A DNA stretch of 64,000 nt from Alphaproteobacteria bacterium (GCA_019232625.1 JAFANP010000065.1:1-64000), one strand, 5' to 3'. Shown: positions 19,201-28,889, counted from the first letter of the stretch. Numbers and translations are program-made. Notes: generated by a model from the letters alone, not told the origin.

Positions 19201-20343
19201 TCATGACGCGCCCCGTTTGAACGCCCCGGGCCGCCCAATGGCTTCACCGTAGATCCCGGCATAAGCGGCGATCATCCCCCCTTCCTCGTAGCATCGCGCC
19301 GCCTTCTCCCTGTTCGCCCGCCCGATCGCGCGTCTCAGGTCGGGACGGGCGGCCAGGCTGGCGAGCGCCGCGGCGAAGGCGGCCTCGTCGCCCGGATGGA
19401 CGATGAGCGGCGCGTTGTCGTCCGAGACCATGTGCGGGATGTCGCCGACGTCGGTCGCCACCGCCGGCAGGCCCGCCGCCATCGCCTCGACGAGCGAGAT
19501 TGGGAATTGCTCGGAGTCGGACGACAAAGCGAAGATGTCGAACAGCCCGATCCAGCGCGCCGGATCGGCGAGGAAGCCAGGCATCAGCACGCGGCCGGCG
19601 ACGCCGAGCCGCCGCGCTTCGGCGGCGATCCGCTCGCTCTCCGGGCCGCTGCCGACGATGACCAGCCGGGCCTGGTCGGTGCCGATGCCGGCAAAGGCGC
19701 GGACGAGGCGCGGAAGGTTCTTGACGGCGCGCAGCCCGGCCACCGTCCCGACGAGGATCTCCCCCGGCGCCTTGGCGAAGCCGGGGATGGCGTCGCTCGA
19801 AGGCGGCGCGGCGTAGCGGGCGACGGCGATGCCGTTGGGGATGCGCGCCACGCGCGCCGCCGGCTGCCGCCAGGCGTCGCGGGCGATCCGCTCCAGCCGC
19901 TCGGAAGGGACCACCAGGCGAAAGGCGGCGGGCAGCCCGACGCGCCGATAGCGGCTGCGGCGCGGCAGCAGCCCCGCCGCTTCGTCGGCATTGAATCCGT
20001 CCTCGTGGTGGACGAGCGGCGGGCCTCCGAACAGGCGCCGGGCCATCACCGCGTCGAAGGCCCCCCAATTGTAGGTCAGGACGAGGTCGAAGCCGCGCAT
20101 GTAGCGCGCGAGGCGCAGGAGGCGCGCCGGCGTCGGCAGGCCGTTCAGCGGAGGCGCATCCTGCGGGAAGTCGGCGACGACGGCGCGGCCCAGCGCGTCG
20201 CGCGCGGAAAGCTCGTCCGGAGAGGCGCTGACGACCGTGTGGCGTGCGGAGTCGCCGAAGGCGTTCATCAGGCGCACCGCCCGCGCCTCCTTGCCGCCCA
20301 GGGCGAAGCTGGAGTGAAGGTGGAGGACGCGGACCGGAGCCAC
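19201..20343 (-). CDS. glycosyltransferase (GT4-like)
   Basis: VRVLHLHSSFALGGKEARAVRLMNAFG, GSGPESERIAAEARRLGV, EQFPISLVEAMAAGLPAVATDVGDIPHMV. Confidence 0.9.
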   Translation of the reverse strand: MAPVRVLHLHSSFALGGKEARAVRLMNAFGDSARHTVVSASPDELSARDALGRAVVADFPQDAPPLNGLPTPARLLRLARYMRGFDLVLTYNWGAFDAVMARRLFGGPPLVHHEDGFNADEAAGLLPRRSRYRRVGLPAAFRLVVPSERLERIARDAWRQPAARVARIPNGIAVARYAAPPSSDAIPGFAKAPGEILVGTVAGLRAVKNLPRLVRAFAGIGTDQARLVIVGSGPESERIAAEARRLGVAGRVLMPGFLADPARWIGLFDIFALSSDSEQFPISLVEAMAAGLPAVATDVGDIPHMVSDDNAPLIVHPGDEAAFAAALASLAARPDLRRAIGRANREKAARCYEEGGMIAAYAGIYGEAIGRPGAFKRGAS

Positions 20344-20349
20344 CGCGGC

Positions 20350-21216
20350 TCAGGCCGCGGTCGGGCGCAGAACGCGGACGAGCAGCCGGTCGATCGCCGC
20401 GGCCGCGGCCGGTTCCTCCAGCGTCGGCGCGTGGCCGACGCGGGGCACGACGGCGACCTCCAGATCGGGCAGCTCCGACGCCATCCGCGCCGCGCTTGCG
20501 TCGGAGAGGAGATCGGACAGCTCGCCCCGCACGAGCAAGGCCGGAACCCCGCTCAAGGCCATGAAGGTGGGCCACAGGTCGACCGCGGGCGCCGGCACCT
20601 TGAGCGGCTCGGCGATGCGCATGTCGTAGTCGAGGACGATCCGGCCCTGCGGGGTCAGCCGGCACACCCTTTTGGCGAAGACCAGCCAATCGTCCAGCTC
20701 CCAGTCGGGATAGCGCTCCCGCTGGGCCTCGCACAAGGCGCGGGCGGCGTGCACCCAGGTGGGCCAGTTCTGCGACTTGCCGACATAGGCGCGGATATGG
20801 TCGAGGCCGGCTTCCTCCAGCACCGGGCCGACGTCGTTGAGCAGGACTCCCGCGAGCCGCGCCTTGTCCACCGCCGCCAGCAGCATCGCCACCAGCCCCC
20901 CGAGCGAGGTGCCGAAGACGACGAGCCGATCGGCGCCGAGCGCCGCGATCAGCGCCTGCACGTCCTGGAGATAGACGAGCGGATTGTAGGTCGCCGGATC
21001 CTTCGCGGCCTCGCTTTCGCCGCGGCCGCGAAGATCGACGCAGATCACCCGCCATTGCCCGGCCAGGCGCGACGCCACGCCTTCGAAATCGCGCGCGTTG
21101 CGGGTGAGGCCGGGAATGCACAGGATCGGGGGCCGCCCCTCGCCCCCGCCATAATCGCGGTAATGGAGGCGCAGGCCGTCCGCCGACGTCCACCAGCCGT
21201 CGCCATACCCGCTCAC
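20350..21216 (-). CDS. alpha/beta hydrolase
   Basis: ILCIPGLTRNARDFE, VVFGTSLGGLVAMLLAA, GVPALLVRGELSDLLSD, VPRVGHAPTLEEP. Confidence 0.92.
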   Translation of the reverse strand: MSGYGDGWWTSADGLRLHYRDYGGGEGRPPILCIPGLTRNARDFEGVASRLAGQWRVICVDLRGRGESEAAKDPATYNPLVYLQDVQALIAALGADRLVVFGTSLGGLVAMLLAAVDKARLAGVLLNDVGPVLEEAGLDHIRAYVGKSQNWPTWVHAARALCEAQRERYPDWELDDWLVFAKRVCRLTPQGRIVLDYDMRIAEPLKVPAPAVDLWPTFMALSGVPALLVRGELSDLLSDASAARMASELPDLEVAVVPRVGHAPTLEEPAAAAAIDRLLVRVLRPTAA

Positions 21217-21395
21217 GTCTCGGTCCGCGCCGGCGCCGGCGAGCCCGGCCGGGCGACGAGTGTGACCGCCTCCCGCCCCCGTCCGTCCGCGCCAGGCCCC
21301 GTGAGATCCGCTCCCATCGCCGGCACCTTCCGGTGAGCGGCGCCCCGCGTCAAGGCTTGACGGAACCCCGGCGACCGCGCCGGGGTTCGCACCGG

Positions 21396-22790
21396 ATGGC
21401 GCATTACCGGCCCGAACAGGCGATCCTCGAGCTGGGCGACGCCTTCTACGATCCCGTCTCGCCGGCGGACTTCCCGCAGGCCGTCCTGCGCTTCCGCAAC
21501 CAGCGCGCGGCCGAGGCCGTCGGCCTGGGCGGGCTTCCCGACGACCGGTGGCTCCGCCACTTCGCCCGGTTCGAGCCGCTGCCCGAAAACCTGCAGCGCC
21601 CGCTCGCGCTGCGCTATCACGGCCACCAGTTCCGCACCTACAACCCCGACATAGGCGACGGCCGCGGCTTCCTGTTCGCCCAGATGCGGGACTCGGGTGG
21701 CCGGCTTCTCGATCTCGGCACCAAGGGATCGGGCCGGACCCCCTACAGCCGCTTCGGCGACGGCCGGCTGACCCTCAAGGGGGGCGTGCGCGAAGTGCTC
21801 GCAACCGAGATGCTCGAGGCGCTGGGCGTCGACACCTCCCAGAGCTTCTCGCTCGTCGAGACGGGCGAGGCGCTCGAGCGCAACGACGAGCCGTCGCCGA
21901 CCCGCTCCTCCGTCCTCGTCCGGCTCCAGCACAGCCACATCCGCATCGGCACGTTCCAGCGGCTCGCCTATCTCGGCGAGCCGGACGACCTCGCAAAGCT
22001 CGCCGCCTACTGCCTCGAACATTATTACGGCGGGTCGGCGGCGGAGGACGACGGGCCGGCCGCCACCCTCCTCGGCCACGTCGCGCGGGAGGCGGCTCGG
22101 CTGGCCGCCTCCTACATCGCGGCGGGGTTCGTCCACGGAGTCCTCAACAGCGACAATATCGCCATCACCGCTCAGAGCTTCGACTACGGACCATGGCGCT
22201 TCACGCCCTTCTGGGACGGCCAGTTCACCGCCGCCTATTTCGACCATTCCGGCCTCTATTCCTTCGCCCGGCAGCCCGAGGCGATCCATTGGAACCTGGT
22301 GCAGCTCGCCGCCTCGCTGCGCAGCGTCGCCGAAGCGGAGGCGCTGACCCCCGCGCTCGAAGCCTTTCCGGGCCTGTTCCAGGACGCGCTCGCGGAGGCC
22401 GTGCTCCGGCGCCTCGGAGTCGCGCCCTCCGGGACGGAGCGGGACGACGCCCTGCTGATCGCCATCGAGACGGCGCTCGCCGTCCGGACGGTCGGGATCG
22501 ACCGCTTCTTCTTCGACTGGCGCGGCGGGCGGCGGCGCGCGCCTTCGCCGGCCGACCCCGCCTACGACGCGGAGCCCTTCGCGCCGTTGGCCGGGATCCT
22601 CGCCGGCTATGCGCCGACCCCCGGCGCGCTGGATCATCCTTATTGGTCGGACCCCGGCCCCTGCTCGATGCCGATCGAGGAGGTGGAAGCGATCTGGAGC
22701 CGGATCGACGAGGCCGACGATTGGTCGGCGTTCGAGGCGAAGCTCGCGGCCGTGCGCCGCATGGGCGAGGCGATGCGCCCTCGTGCTTGA
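21396..22790 (+). CDS. selO: protein adenylyltransferase SelO (YdiU family)
   Basis: LALRYHGHQFRTYNPDIGDGRGFLFAQM, LDLGTKGSGRTPYSRFGDGRLTLKGGVREVLATEMLEALGV. Confidence 0.93.
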   Translation: MAHYRPEQAILELGDAFYDPVSPADFPQAVLRFRNQRAAEAVGLGGLPDDRWLRHFARFEPLPENLQRPLALRYHGHQFRTYNPDIGDGRGFLFAQMRDSGGRLLDLGTKGSGRTPYSRFGDGRLTLKGGVREVLATEMLEALGVDTSQSFSLVETGEALERNDEPSPTRSSVLVRLQHSHIRIGTFQRLAYLGEPDDLAKLAAYCLEHYYGGSAAEDDGPAATLLGHVAREAARLAASYIAAGFVHGVLNSDNIAITAQSFDYGPWRFTPFWDGQFTAAYFDHSGLYSFARQPEAIHWNLVQLAASLRSVAEAEALTPALEAFPGLFQDALAEAVLRRLGVAPSGTERDDALLIAIETALAVRTVGIDRFFFDWRGGRRRAPSPADPAYDAEPFAPLAGILAGYAPTPGALDHPYWSDPGPCSMPIEEVEAIWSRIDEADDWSAFEAKLAAVRRMGEAMRPRA

Positions 22791-22823
22791 CCCGCGCGGC
22801 GCAGCGTGGTGGGAACGCGATCC

Positions 22824-24257
22824 ATGGCGACACTGACTTCGGTCGAACCCGCGACGGGTACAGCCTTGTGGACCGGCGAGAGCGGCGATGCCGACGCGGA
22901 GGTCGCCCGCGCCCGTGCCGCCTGGGCCGCCTGGGCCGCCCGCCCCCTCGCCGTCCGCATCGAGACGCTGCGCCGCTTCGGCAACGTCGTTCGCGGCCGC
23001 AAGGAGCAGTTCGCCGATCTCATCGCCCGCGAGACCGGCAAGCCGGTGTGGGAGACCGCCACCGAGGTCGACGCCGTCGTCAACAAGGTCGACATCTCGG
23101 TCTCCGCTTATTCGGAGCGGACCTCGCAGCGGCGGCTCGAAGGGGCGCTGGGCGCGCGCGTCGCGGTGCGCCACAAGCCGCACGGCGTCCTCGCCGTGCT
23201 CGGCCCCTATAATTTCCCGGCGCACCTGCCCAACGGGCACATCGTCCCGGCCTTGATCGCGGGCAACGCCATCGTCTTCAAACCGTCCGAGAAGACCCCC
23301 GCCGTCGGCGAGATGCTCGTCACGCTCTATCACGAAGCGGGGGTGCCCGAGGACGTCATACGCTGCGTGCAAGGAGGGCCGGAGGTCGGCCGGGCGCTGG
23401 CCGGCAGCGCCGGGATAGACGGGCTGCTGTTCACCGGCTCGGCGCGCGCCGGACTGGCCCTCCACCGCCAGTTCGCCGACGCGCCGCAGAAGATCCTGGC
23501 ACTGGAGATGGGCGGCAACAACCCGCTCGTCGTCTGGGACGCCAAGGACCTCCATTCGGCCGCCGTCATCGTCGTCCAGTCGGCCTTCCTCTCCGCGGGG
23601 CAGCGCTGCACGGCGGCGCGGCGGCTGATCGTGCGCGAGGGCGAACACCAGGCGCTGATCGAGACCGTGGTGAAGCTCGCCGAGCGGCTGATCGTCGACC
23701 ATCCCCACGCCAACCCGCCGCCCTTCATGGGCCCGGTGATCGACAATGCGGCGGCGGACCAGCTTCAGGAGGGGTTCCTCGACCTGATCATCAAGGGCGG
23801 CCGTCCGATCAAGCACCTCGACCGGCCGTTCGAGGACAGGCCGTTCCTCACCCCGGCCGTCATCGACGTCACCGACGTTCGCGAGCGCCCCGACGCGGAG
23901 CTGTTCGGGCCCGTCCTGCAGGTGGTGCGAGTCGCCGATTTCGACGCCGCTCTGGCCGAGGCGAACGCGACCCGCTACGGCCTCGCCGCCTCGCTCGTCG
24001 GCGGCAGTCCGGAGCTGTACGACCGCTTCTGGGCCAACATCCGGGCCGGCGTGATCAACTGGAACAAGCCGACCAACGGCGCGCCGTCCAACGCCCCCTT
24101 CGGCGGCATCGGCCTTTCCGGCAACCATCGTCCGAGCGCTTATTATGCGGCGGATTATTGCGCCTACCCGGTGACCTCGTCGGAGGCCGACCAGGCACGC
24201 GCCGCGATCGGCCTCGGCCTCAGGGACCCTTACGCCGCGAACAATCTGGAGGGCTAG
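22824..24257 (+). CDS. astD: succinylglutamate-semialdehyde dehydrogenase
   Basis: aldehyde dehydrogenase with GPYNFPAHLPNGHIVPALIAGNAIVFKPSEKTP, LALEMGGNNPLVVWD, INWNKPTNGAPSNAPFGGIGLSGNHRPSAYYAADYCAYPV. Confidence 0.9.
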   Translation: MATLTSVEPATGTALWTGESGDADAEVARARAAWAAWAARPLAVRIETLRRFGNVVRGRKEQFADLIARETGKPVWETATEVDAVVNKVDISVSAYSERTSQRRLEGALGARVAVRHKPHGVLAVLGPYNFPAHLPNGHIVPALIAGNAIVFKPSEKTPAVGEMLVTLYHEAGVPEDVIRCVQGGPEVGRALAGSAGIDGLLFTGSARAGLALHRQFADAPQKILALEMGGNNPLVVWDAKDLHSAAVIVVQSAFLSAGQRCTAARRLIVREGEHQALIETVVKLAERLIVDHPHANPPPFMGPVIDNAAADQLQEGFLDLIIKGGRPIKHLDRPFEDRPFLTPAVIDVTDVRERPDAELFGPVLQVVRVADFDAALAEANATRYGLAASLVGGSPELYDRFWANIRAGVINWNKPTNGAPSNAPFGGIGLSGNHRPSAYYAADYCAYPVTSSEADQARAAIGLGLRDPYAANNLEG

Positions 24258-24335
24258 GCCCGGGCGGCCTCCAGCCTGAGCCCCCTCTCCCCGCGGGGAG
24301 AGGGCTGGGGTGAGGGGAAACGGCCTCCGCGGAAA

Positions 24336-24400
24336 GGGGACACCTACTTTTTGGACCGGGAAAGGGTACACGTACTTTTTCGCGAAAAAGTACGTGTCCC
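24336..24400. repeat. GGGGACA(C)-type element with 30-nt perfect palindrome acacgtactttttcgcgaaaaagtacgtgt
   Basis: ggggacacctactttttgg then gggtacacgtactttttcgcgaaaaagtacgtgtcccc; perfect palindrome 24368-24397. Confidence 0.9.
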
Positions 24401-24441
24401 CCCGTCTCCGTATCCCCCGTTCTCCCGTCCGCGCGTTCCCC

Positions 24442-25140
24442 TCAGCCCGAGCGGGCGGCGAGCCGGCGGGGCAGGAAGACGGGCGGAGCGGCGAGCTTCG
24501 CCGGCGGAGCGGGCGCGGCCGGCGCGCTCCGCGCCAGGCTGGCCTGGGTCGCCAGCACCGCCGCTTCCGCGAGCGTCTTCACGCCGAGCTTGGCCATGAT
24601 ATGGGCCCGGTGCATCTCGACGGTGCGAACGCTGATGCCGAGCTGGTGGGCGGCCGCCTTGTTGGAATGGCCGGCGAACAGGACGAGGGCGATGTCGAGC
24701 TCGCGGGGCGTAAGCCGCCCGAGCCGCTCCTCCGCGAGGCGCCGCGTCTCGTTCTGCTCGAGGGACTTCTCGAGCTTCCCCCAGGCGGGAATGAGCGCCG
24801 CGGCGAGCGCCGCCGCGTCGATCGGCTTCTCGAGGAAATCGAGCGCGCCGAGCTTCATCGCCTCGACCGCCGCCGCCACTTCAGGGGCGGCGCTGGTCGC
24901 AACCACCGGCCAGGCGGGACGGCGGTGGCGAAGCTCCGCCAGCACCTCCAGCCCTCCCGGCGCGACCAAGTCCATGTCGAGCAGGATCAAGGCCGGCATC
25001 AGATGATCCAATATATCGATGAACTCCCGGCCGCCGGCAAACGGCCACGCCTCGGCGCCGATGCGCGCGAGGTGAGCCGTCAGCAGACGCCTGGAGGCAA
25101 GTTCCCGATCTACCACGTATACGGTGCGCTGGTGCGACAT
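24442..25140 (-). CDS. FixJ/LuxR-family response regulator
   Basis: receiver-like N-terminus; LTPRELDIALVLFAGHSNKAAAHQLGISVRTVEMHRAHIMAKLGV HTH. Confidence 0.88.
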   Translation of the reverse strand: MSHQRTVYVVDRELASRRLLTAHLARIGAEAWPFAGGREFIDILDHLMPALILLDMDLVAPGGLEVLAELRHRRPAWPVVATSAAPEVAAAVEAMKLGALDFLEKPIDAAALAAALIPAWGKLEKSLEQNETRRLAEERLGRLTPRELDIALVLFAGHSNKAAAHQLGISVRTVEMHRAHIMAKLGVKTLAEAAVLATQASLARSAPAAPAPPAKLAAPPVFLPRRLAARSG

Positions 25141-25476
25141 AAGCCCGCTTCCCCTATCAGGCCAAACACTGGGCCACGCCCAAGCAACTCTCTGGGCTGG
25201 CTCGTTAATAGGCAATCTAGTGATATTACGGTGAACCTGTGCTGACGGTTCTCTGCAGCTCGGCGACAGCTGTTCACGGACTGTCCCCGAATGGAACGGG
25301 TTGAACTTCACACATGTTGGATTTGGGGCCCCGGCCGCGCTCTTTGTACGGCGTAGGCACGATCGGTTTTCCCGTAGCGCTACCAGTGTAGAACTCCGAT
25401 CATGCGCGATTCGCCCGTTAACTCATAAGCTTAACTCCTGCCCGGCGGTGTTCGGCCCGGGCGCGTGGCGTGAGGG

Positions 25477-25926
25477 GTGGCGAGCGTGGAGGTGGGGCCT
25501 CTGTTCGGCGGTAACGCGATCGGTGCGGTCGGCGCCGGAGGGCAGCTGCGCCTTCCGCCCTTCGCGCGGGAGACGCTGGCGCGCCGCTCGGACGGGCGGC
25601 GGATCGTCTTCGGCGCGCACGCCACCGATCCTTGCCTCATCGCCTACGATCCGGGCTGGCGCGCCGCGCTGGCGGGCCGCGACGGCGGCCGCCGGCTGTT
25701 CGGCTTCGCCGAGGAGGCGGAGTTCGACCGGGGCGGCCGCGTCTCGCTGCCGCCGATGATGCGCTGGAAGGGGAGGATCGCCGACCTCGCCTTGTTCGTC
25801 GGCACCGGCGGCGCCTTCGAGATATGGAACCCCGAGATCGCGCTGGAGGCCGGGGACCCCGACCTGCGCGAGATGGCCCGCTACCGCCTCGACGAGGTCA
25901 ATCCCTCCAAGGAGAATGGAGCATGA
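25477..25926 (+). CDS. MraZ-like (duplicated swapped-hairpin AbrB fold) protein
   Basis: two half-repeats AVGAGGQLRLPPFARETL / FDRGGRVSLPPMMRWKGRI with DPCLIAYDPGW and AFEIWNPEIA typical of MraZ. Confidence 0.65.
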   Translation: MASVEVGPLFGGNAIGAVGAGGQLRLPPFARETLARRSDGRRIVFGAHATDPCLIAYDPGWRAALAGRDGGRRLFGFAEEAEFDRGGRVSLPPMMRWKGRIADLALFVGTGGAFEIWNPEIALEAGDPDLREMARYRLDEVNPSKENGA

Positions 25927-26348
25927 GCATATTGTGCGCGATCGGCGGCCACGAGGCCGGCGCCGGCGAAGTCTATAATTGCGGCTATTGGTTCAGCCGC
26001 TGCCGCCGCTGCGGGCGCGACATGATCCGCAGCGGCGCCTCGTGGGACCTGGTGCCCGACGGCCACCGGGTGGTGTGGCGGATCGGCCGGGGGAGCCACT
26101 CCCTCGCGCCCGATTTCGCGCACGTGCTGCCGATCCTCCACCCGGCGGCGAACCTGCCGATGGTGCGGCCGCGCTTCGCCTCGTGGAGCCGGCAGATGGT
26201 GCGGCGCCGGGCGGCGGCCCCCGCCGCCGCGCCGGCCGAGGCGGCGGAGGTGGCGGAGCCGCCCTATCCCGGCCTGCTGGTGCTCGCGGCGATCGTCGGG
26301 GCCGGCCTGCAGCTGCTGTTCGGGCTCGGCGGCCGGCAGGGGCTCTGA
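25923..26348 (+). CDS. hypothetical protein with Cys-rich (zinc-ribbon-like) N-terminus and C-terminal TM segment
   Basis: CAIGGHEAGAGEVYNCGYWFSRCRRCGRD; C-terminal LLVLAAIVGAGLQLLFGL; ATGA overlap with upstream gene. Confidence 0.7.
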   Translation: MSILCAIGGHEAGAGEVYNCGYWFSRCRRCGRDMIRSGASWDLVPDGHRVVWRIGRGSHSLAPDFAHVLPILHPAANLPMVRPRFASWSRQMVRRRAAAPAAAPAEAAEVAEPPYPGLLVLAAIVGAGLQLLFGLGGRQGL

Positions 26349-26429
26349 ACGCCCGCCCGCGGGTGGCTTTTCGCTGCGGCGCGCCTACATCGCGCCCATG
26401 GCTGCGACGAACGGCAAGGATTGGGCGCG

Positions 26430-27107
26430 ATGAAGGCGATGGGCGAGGAGCATCTCGCCGTCTTCCGCCGCCACATGGTCGAGATCATCGACCTTCACTT
26501 CGCGCTGGCGGCGGAGGAGCTGGGCAAGGACGCGCCGGACCCGCGGCTGCGCGCGGCGCTCATGACGACTCCGCGCCACCTGTTCGTGCCGGCGCAGCTC
26601 GCTCTGGCCGCCTATCAGGACACGCCGCTGCCGATCGGCTTCGACAAGACGGTGTCGCAGCCCTTCATCGGCGCTCTGATGCTCGACCTGCTCGATCTGG
26701 AGCCGGGCGAGAAGGTGCTCGAGGTCGGCACCGGGCTCGGCTACCAGGCGGCGGTGATGGAGGCGCTCGGCGCGGAGGTCTGGACGGTCGAGATCGTGGA
26801 GGAATTCGCCGCCGAGGCGGAAGCCCGGCTCAACGCCTTCGGCAAGGGCGGGGTGCGGATCCGGACCGGCGACGGCAGCCGCGGCTGGGCCGACGCCGGC
26901 GGCTTCGACAAGATCGTGGTGACCGCCGCCGCCCCCGCGCCGCCGCAGGCGCTGGTGGACCAGCTCCGGCCGGGCGGCCGGATCGTCATCCCGCTCGGCG
27001 GACGCGACGTGCAGCAGCTGAGCGTGGTCGACAAGAAGCTCGACGGGACGACGGTCGCCCGCGAGGTGATGGCCGTGCGCTTCACCCAGCTCGAAACATT
27101 GGTCTAA
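26430..27107 (+). CDS. pcm: protein-L-isoaspartate O-methyltransferase
   Basis: QPFIGALMLDLLDLEPGEKVLEVGTGLGYQAAVM, APAPPQALVDQLRPGGRIVIPLGG. Confidence 0.93.
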   Translation: MKAMGEEHLAVFRRHMVEIIDLHFALAAEELGKDAPDPRLRAALMTTPRHLFVPAQLALAAYQDTPLPIGFDKTVSQPFIGALMLDLLDLEPGEKVLEVGTGLGYQAAVMEALGAEVWTVEIVEEFAAEAEARLNAFGKGGVRIRTGDGSRGWADAGGFDKIVVTAAAPAPPQALVDQLRPGGRIVIPLGGRDVQQLSVVDKKLDGTTVAREVMAVRFTQLETLV

Positions 27108-27186
27108 ACCCGCCGCAGCTTCTATAGCCGGCCCCTTCCCGAATCGCAGCCCGACAGCCCGCCCGGCGGCGGATGGAGTTTTTCGC

Positions 27187-28761
27187 ATGAACAGCATGGC
27201 GGCCGCCAAGGCCGAGGAGATTGCGGAGCGCCGCACGTTCGCGATCATCTCCCATCCCGACGCCGGCAAGACGACCCTGACCGAGAAGCTCCTCTATTCG
27301 GCCGGGGCGATCCACGAGGCGGGCGAGGTGCGCGCCCGCGGCGACCGGCGCCGGGCCCGCTCCGACTGGATGCAGATCGAACAGCAGCGCGGCATCTCCG
27401 TCACCTCGTCGGTGATGACGTTCGAGAAGGACGGGCTCCTGTTCAACCTGCTCGACACGCCGGGCCACCAGGATTTCTCCGAGGACACCTACCGGACGCT
27501 CACCGCCGTCGACAGCGCGATCATGGTGATCGACGCCGCCAAGGGGATCGAGGCGCAGACCCGCAAGCTGTTCGAGGTCTGCCGGCTGAGGAACATCCCG
27601 ATCGTCACCTTCATCAACAAGGTGGACCGCGAGGGCCTCTCCCCGTTCGCCTTGCTCGACGAGATCGCCGAGACGCTGCAGCTCGACGTCAGCCCGCGCA
27701 ACTGGCCGGTCGGCATGGGCGGCCTGTTCCACGGCATCTACGACCTCGCCGGCCACCGGCTGCTCCAGCCGGAGCGCACCGTGACGGTCGCCGGGCTGGA
27801 CGATCCCAAGCTCGCCGCGTTGCTGCCCGCCGACGCGCTGGAGCGGCTGCGCGAGGAGGGCGAGCTCGCCGCCGCCGCCTATCCGACCTTCGATCTCGGC
27901 GCCTTTCTGAACGGCGATCTCACGCCCGTCTTCTTCGGAAGCGCTCTGAGGGAGTTCGGGGTGGAGGAGCTGCTCGCCGGCCTCGGCGCCTTCGCGCCGC
28001 CGCCCGGGCCGCAGCCCGCCCGAGCCGGCGCGGTCGCGCCCGACGAGCCGCGCTGCTCCGGCTTCATCTTCAAGGTCCAGGCGAACATGGACCCCAACCA
28101 CCGCGACCGCGTCGCCTTCATGCGCGTCTGCTCGGGCGCCCTGAAGCGGGGGATGAAGCTCACCAACCCGCGCCTCGGCAAGGCGGTGACGATCCAGAAC
28201 CCGATCACCTTCTTCGCCCGCGACCGCGAGCTCGCCGAGCTGGCCCGGCCCGGCGACATCGTCGGCATCCCCAATCACGGCACGCTCAGGGTCGGCGACA
28301 CGCTGAGCGAGCGCGGCGACATCGCCTTCACCGGCCTTCCCGATTTCGCGCCCGAGATCCTGCGCCGCGTGCGGCTCGACGATCCGATGCGGTCGAAGCA
28401 GATGAGGAAGGGGCTGGAAGACCTTGCCGAGGAAGGCGTGATCCGGATCTTCAAGCCGGCGATCGGCTCCAACTGGATCGTCGGCGTCGTCGGCGCGCTG
28501 CAGCTCGACGTGCTGGCGACGCGGATGGAGGCCGAATACAGCCTGAAGCTCGGCTTCGAAGCCTCCCCCTGGGACATCGCCCGCTGGGTTTCCGCCGAGG
28601 ACCCGGCCGAGATGAAGCGGCTTGCCGAGGGGCTGCGCCCGAGCCTTGCCGAGGACGTCGACGGCGCGCCGGTGCTCCTCATCCGCAACGCGTGGGAACT
28701 CGGCCGCTTCCAGCAGGACTGGCCGAAGATCAAGTTCGCGAGCGTGCGCGAGCGGAGCTGA
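27187..28761 (+). CDS. prfC: peptide chain release factor 3
   Basis: FAIISHPDAGKTTLTEKLL, RARSDWMQIEQQRGISVTSSVMTF, DTPGHQDFSEDTYRTLTAVDSA. Confidence 0.96.
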   Translation: MNSMAAAKAEEIAERRTFAIISHPDAGKTTLTEKLLYSAGAIHEAGEVRARGDRRRARSDWMQIEQQRGISVTSSVMTFEKDGLLFNLLDTPGHQDFSEDTYRTLTAVDSAIMVIDAAKGIEAQTRKLFEVCRLRNIPIVTFINKVDREGLSPFALLDEIAETLQLDVSPRNWPVGMGGLFHGIYDLAGHRLLQPERTVTVAGLDDPKLAALLPADALERLREEGELAAAAYPTFDLGAFLNGDLTPVFFGSALREFGVEELLAGLGAFAPPPGPQPARAGAVAPDEPRCSGFIFKVQANMDPNHRDRVAFMRVCSGALKRGMKLTNPRLGKAVTIQNPITFFARDRELAELARPGDIVGIPNHGTLRVGDTLSERGDIAFTGLPDFAPEILRRVRLDDPMRSKQMRKGLEDLAEEGVIRIFKPAIGSNWIVGVVGALQLDVLATRMEAEYSLKLGFEASPWDIARWVSAEDPAEMKRLAEGLRPSLAEDVDGAPVLLIRNAWELGRFQQDWPKIKFASVRERS

Positions 28762-28762
28762 A

Positions 28763-28826
28763 AGAGCCTGATCGTCTTAGGTTGAAACGCCGGTGGCGTT
28801 TCAACCTGAGGCGTGAATCAGGCTCT
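28763..28826. terminator. nested inverted repeat immediately after prfC (possible terminator/cruciform)
   Basis: outer arms agagcctgat/atcaggctct, inner perfect stem aggttgaaacgcc-ggt-ggcgtttcaacct. Confidence 0.55.
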
Positions 28827-28839
28827 CGATATATGTCTG

Positions 28840-28889
28840 GACCATGATTCACGCTTCAGGCTGATTCAGCCTGAAGCGATCATGGTCTA
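28840..28889. repeat. dispersed inverted repeat (copy A; other copy at 36366)
   Basis: gaccatgattcacgcttcaggctgattcagcctgaagcgatcatggtctag; inner perfect stem cgcttcaggctga-t-tcagcctgaagcg. Confidence 0.85.

Noticed and set aside
21213-24371. 1052-aa minus-strand ORF
   Set aside because: Antisense to selO and astD, which have clear family motifs; shadow ORF.
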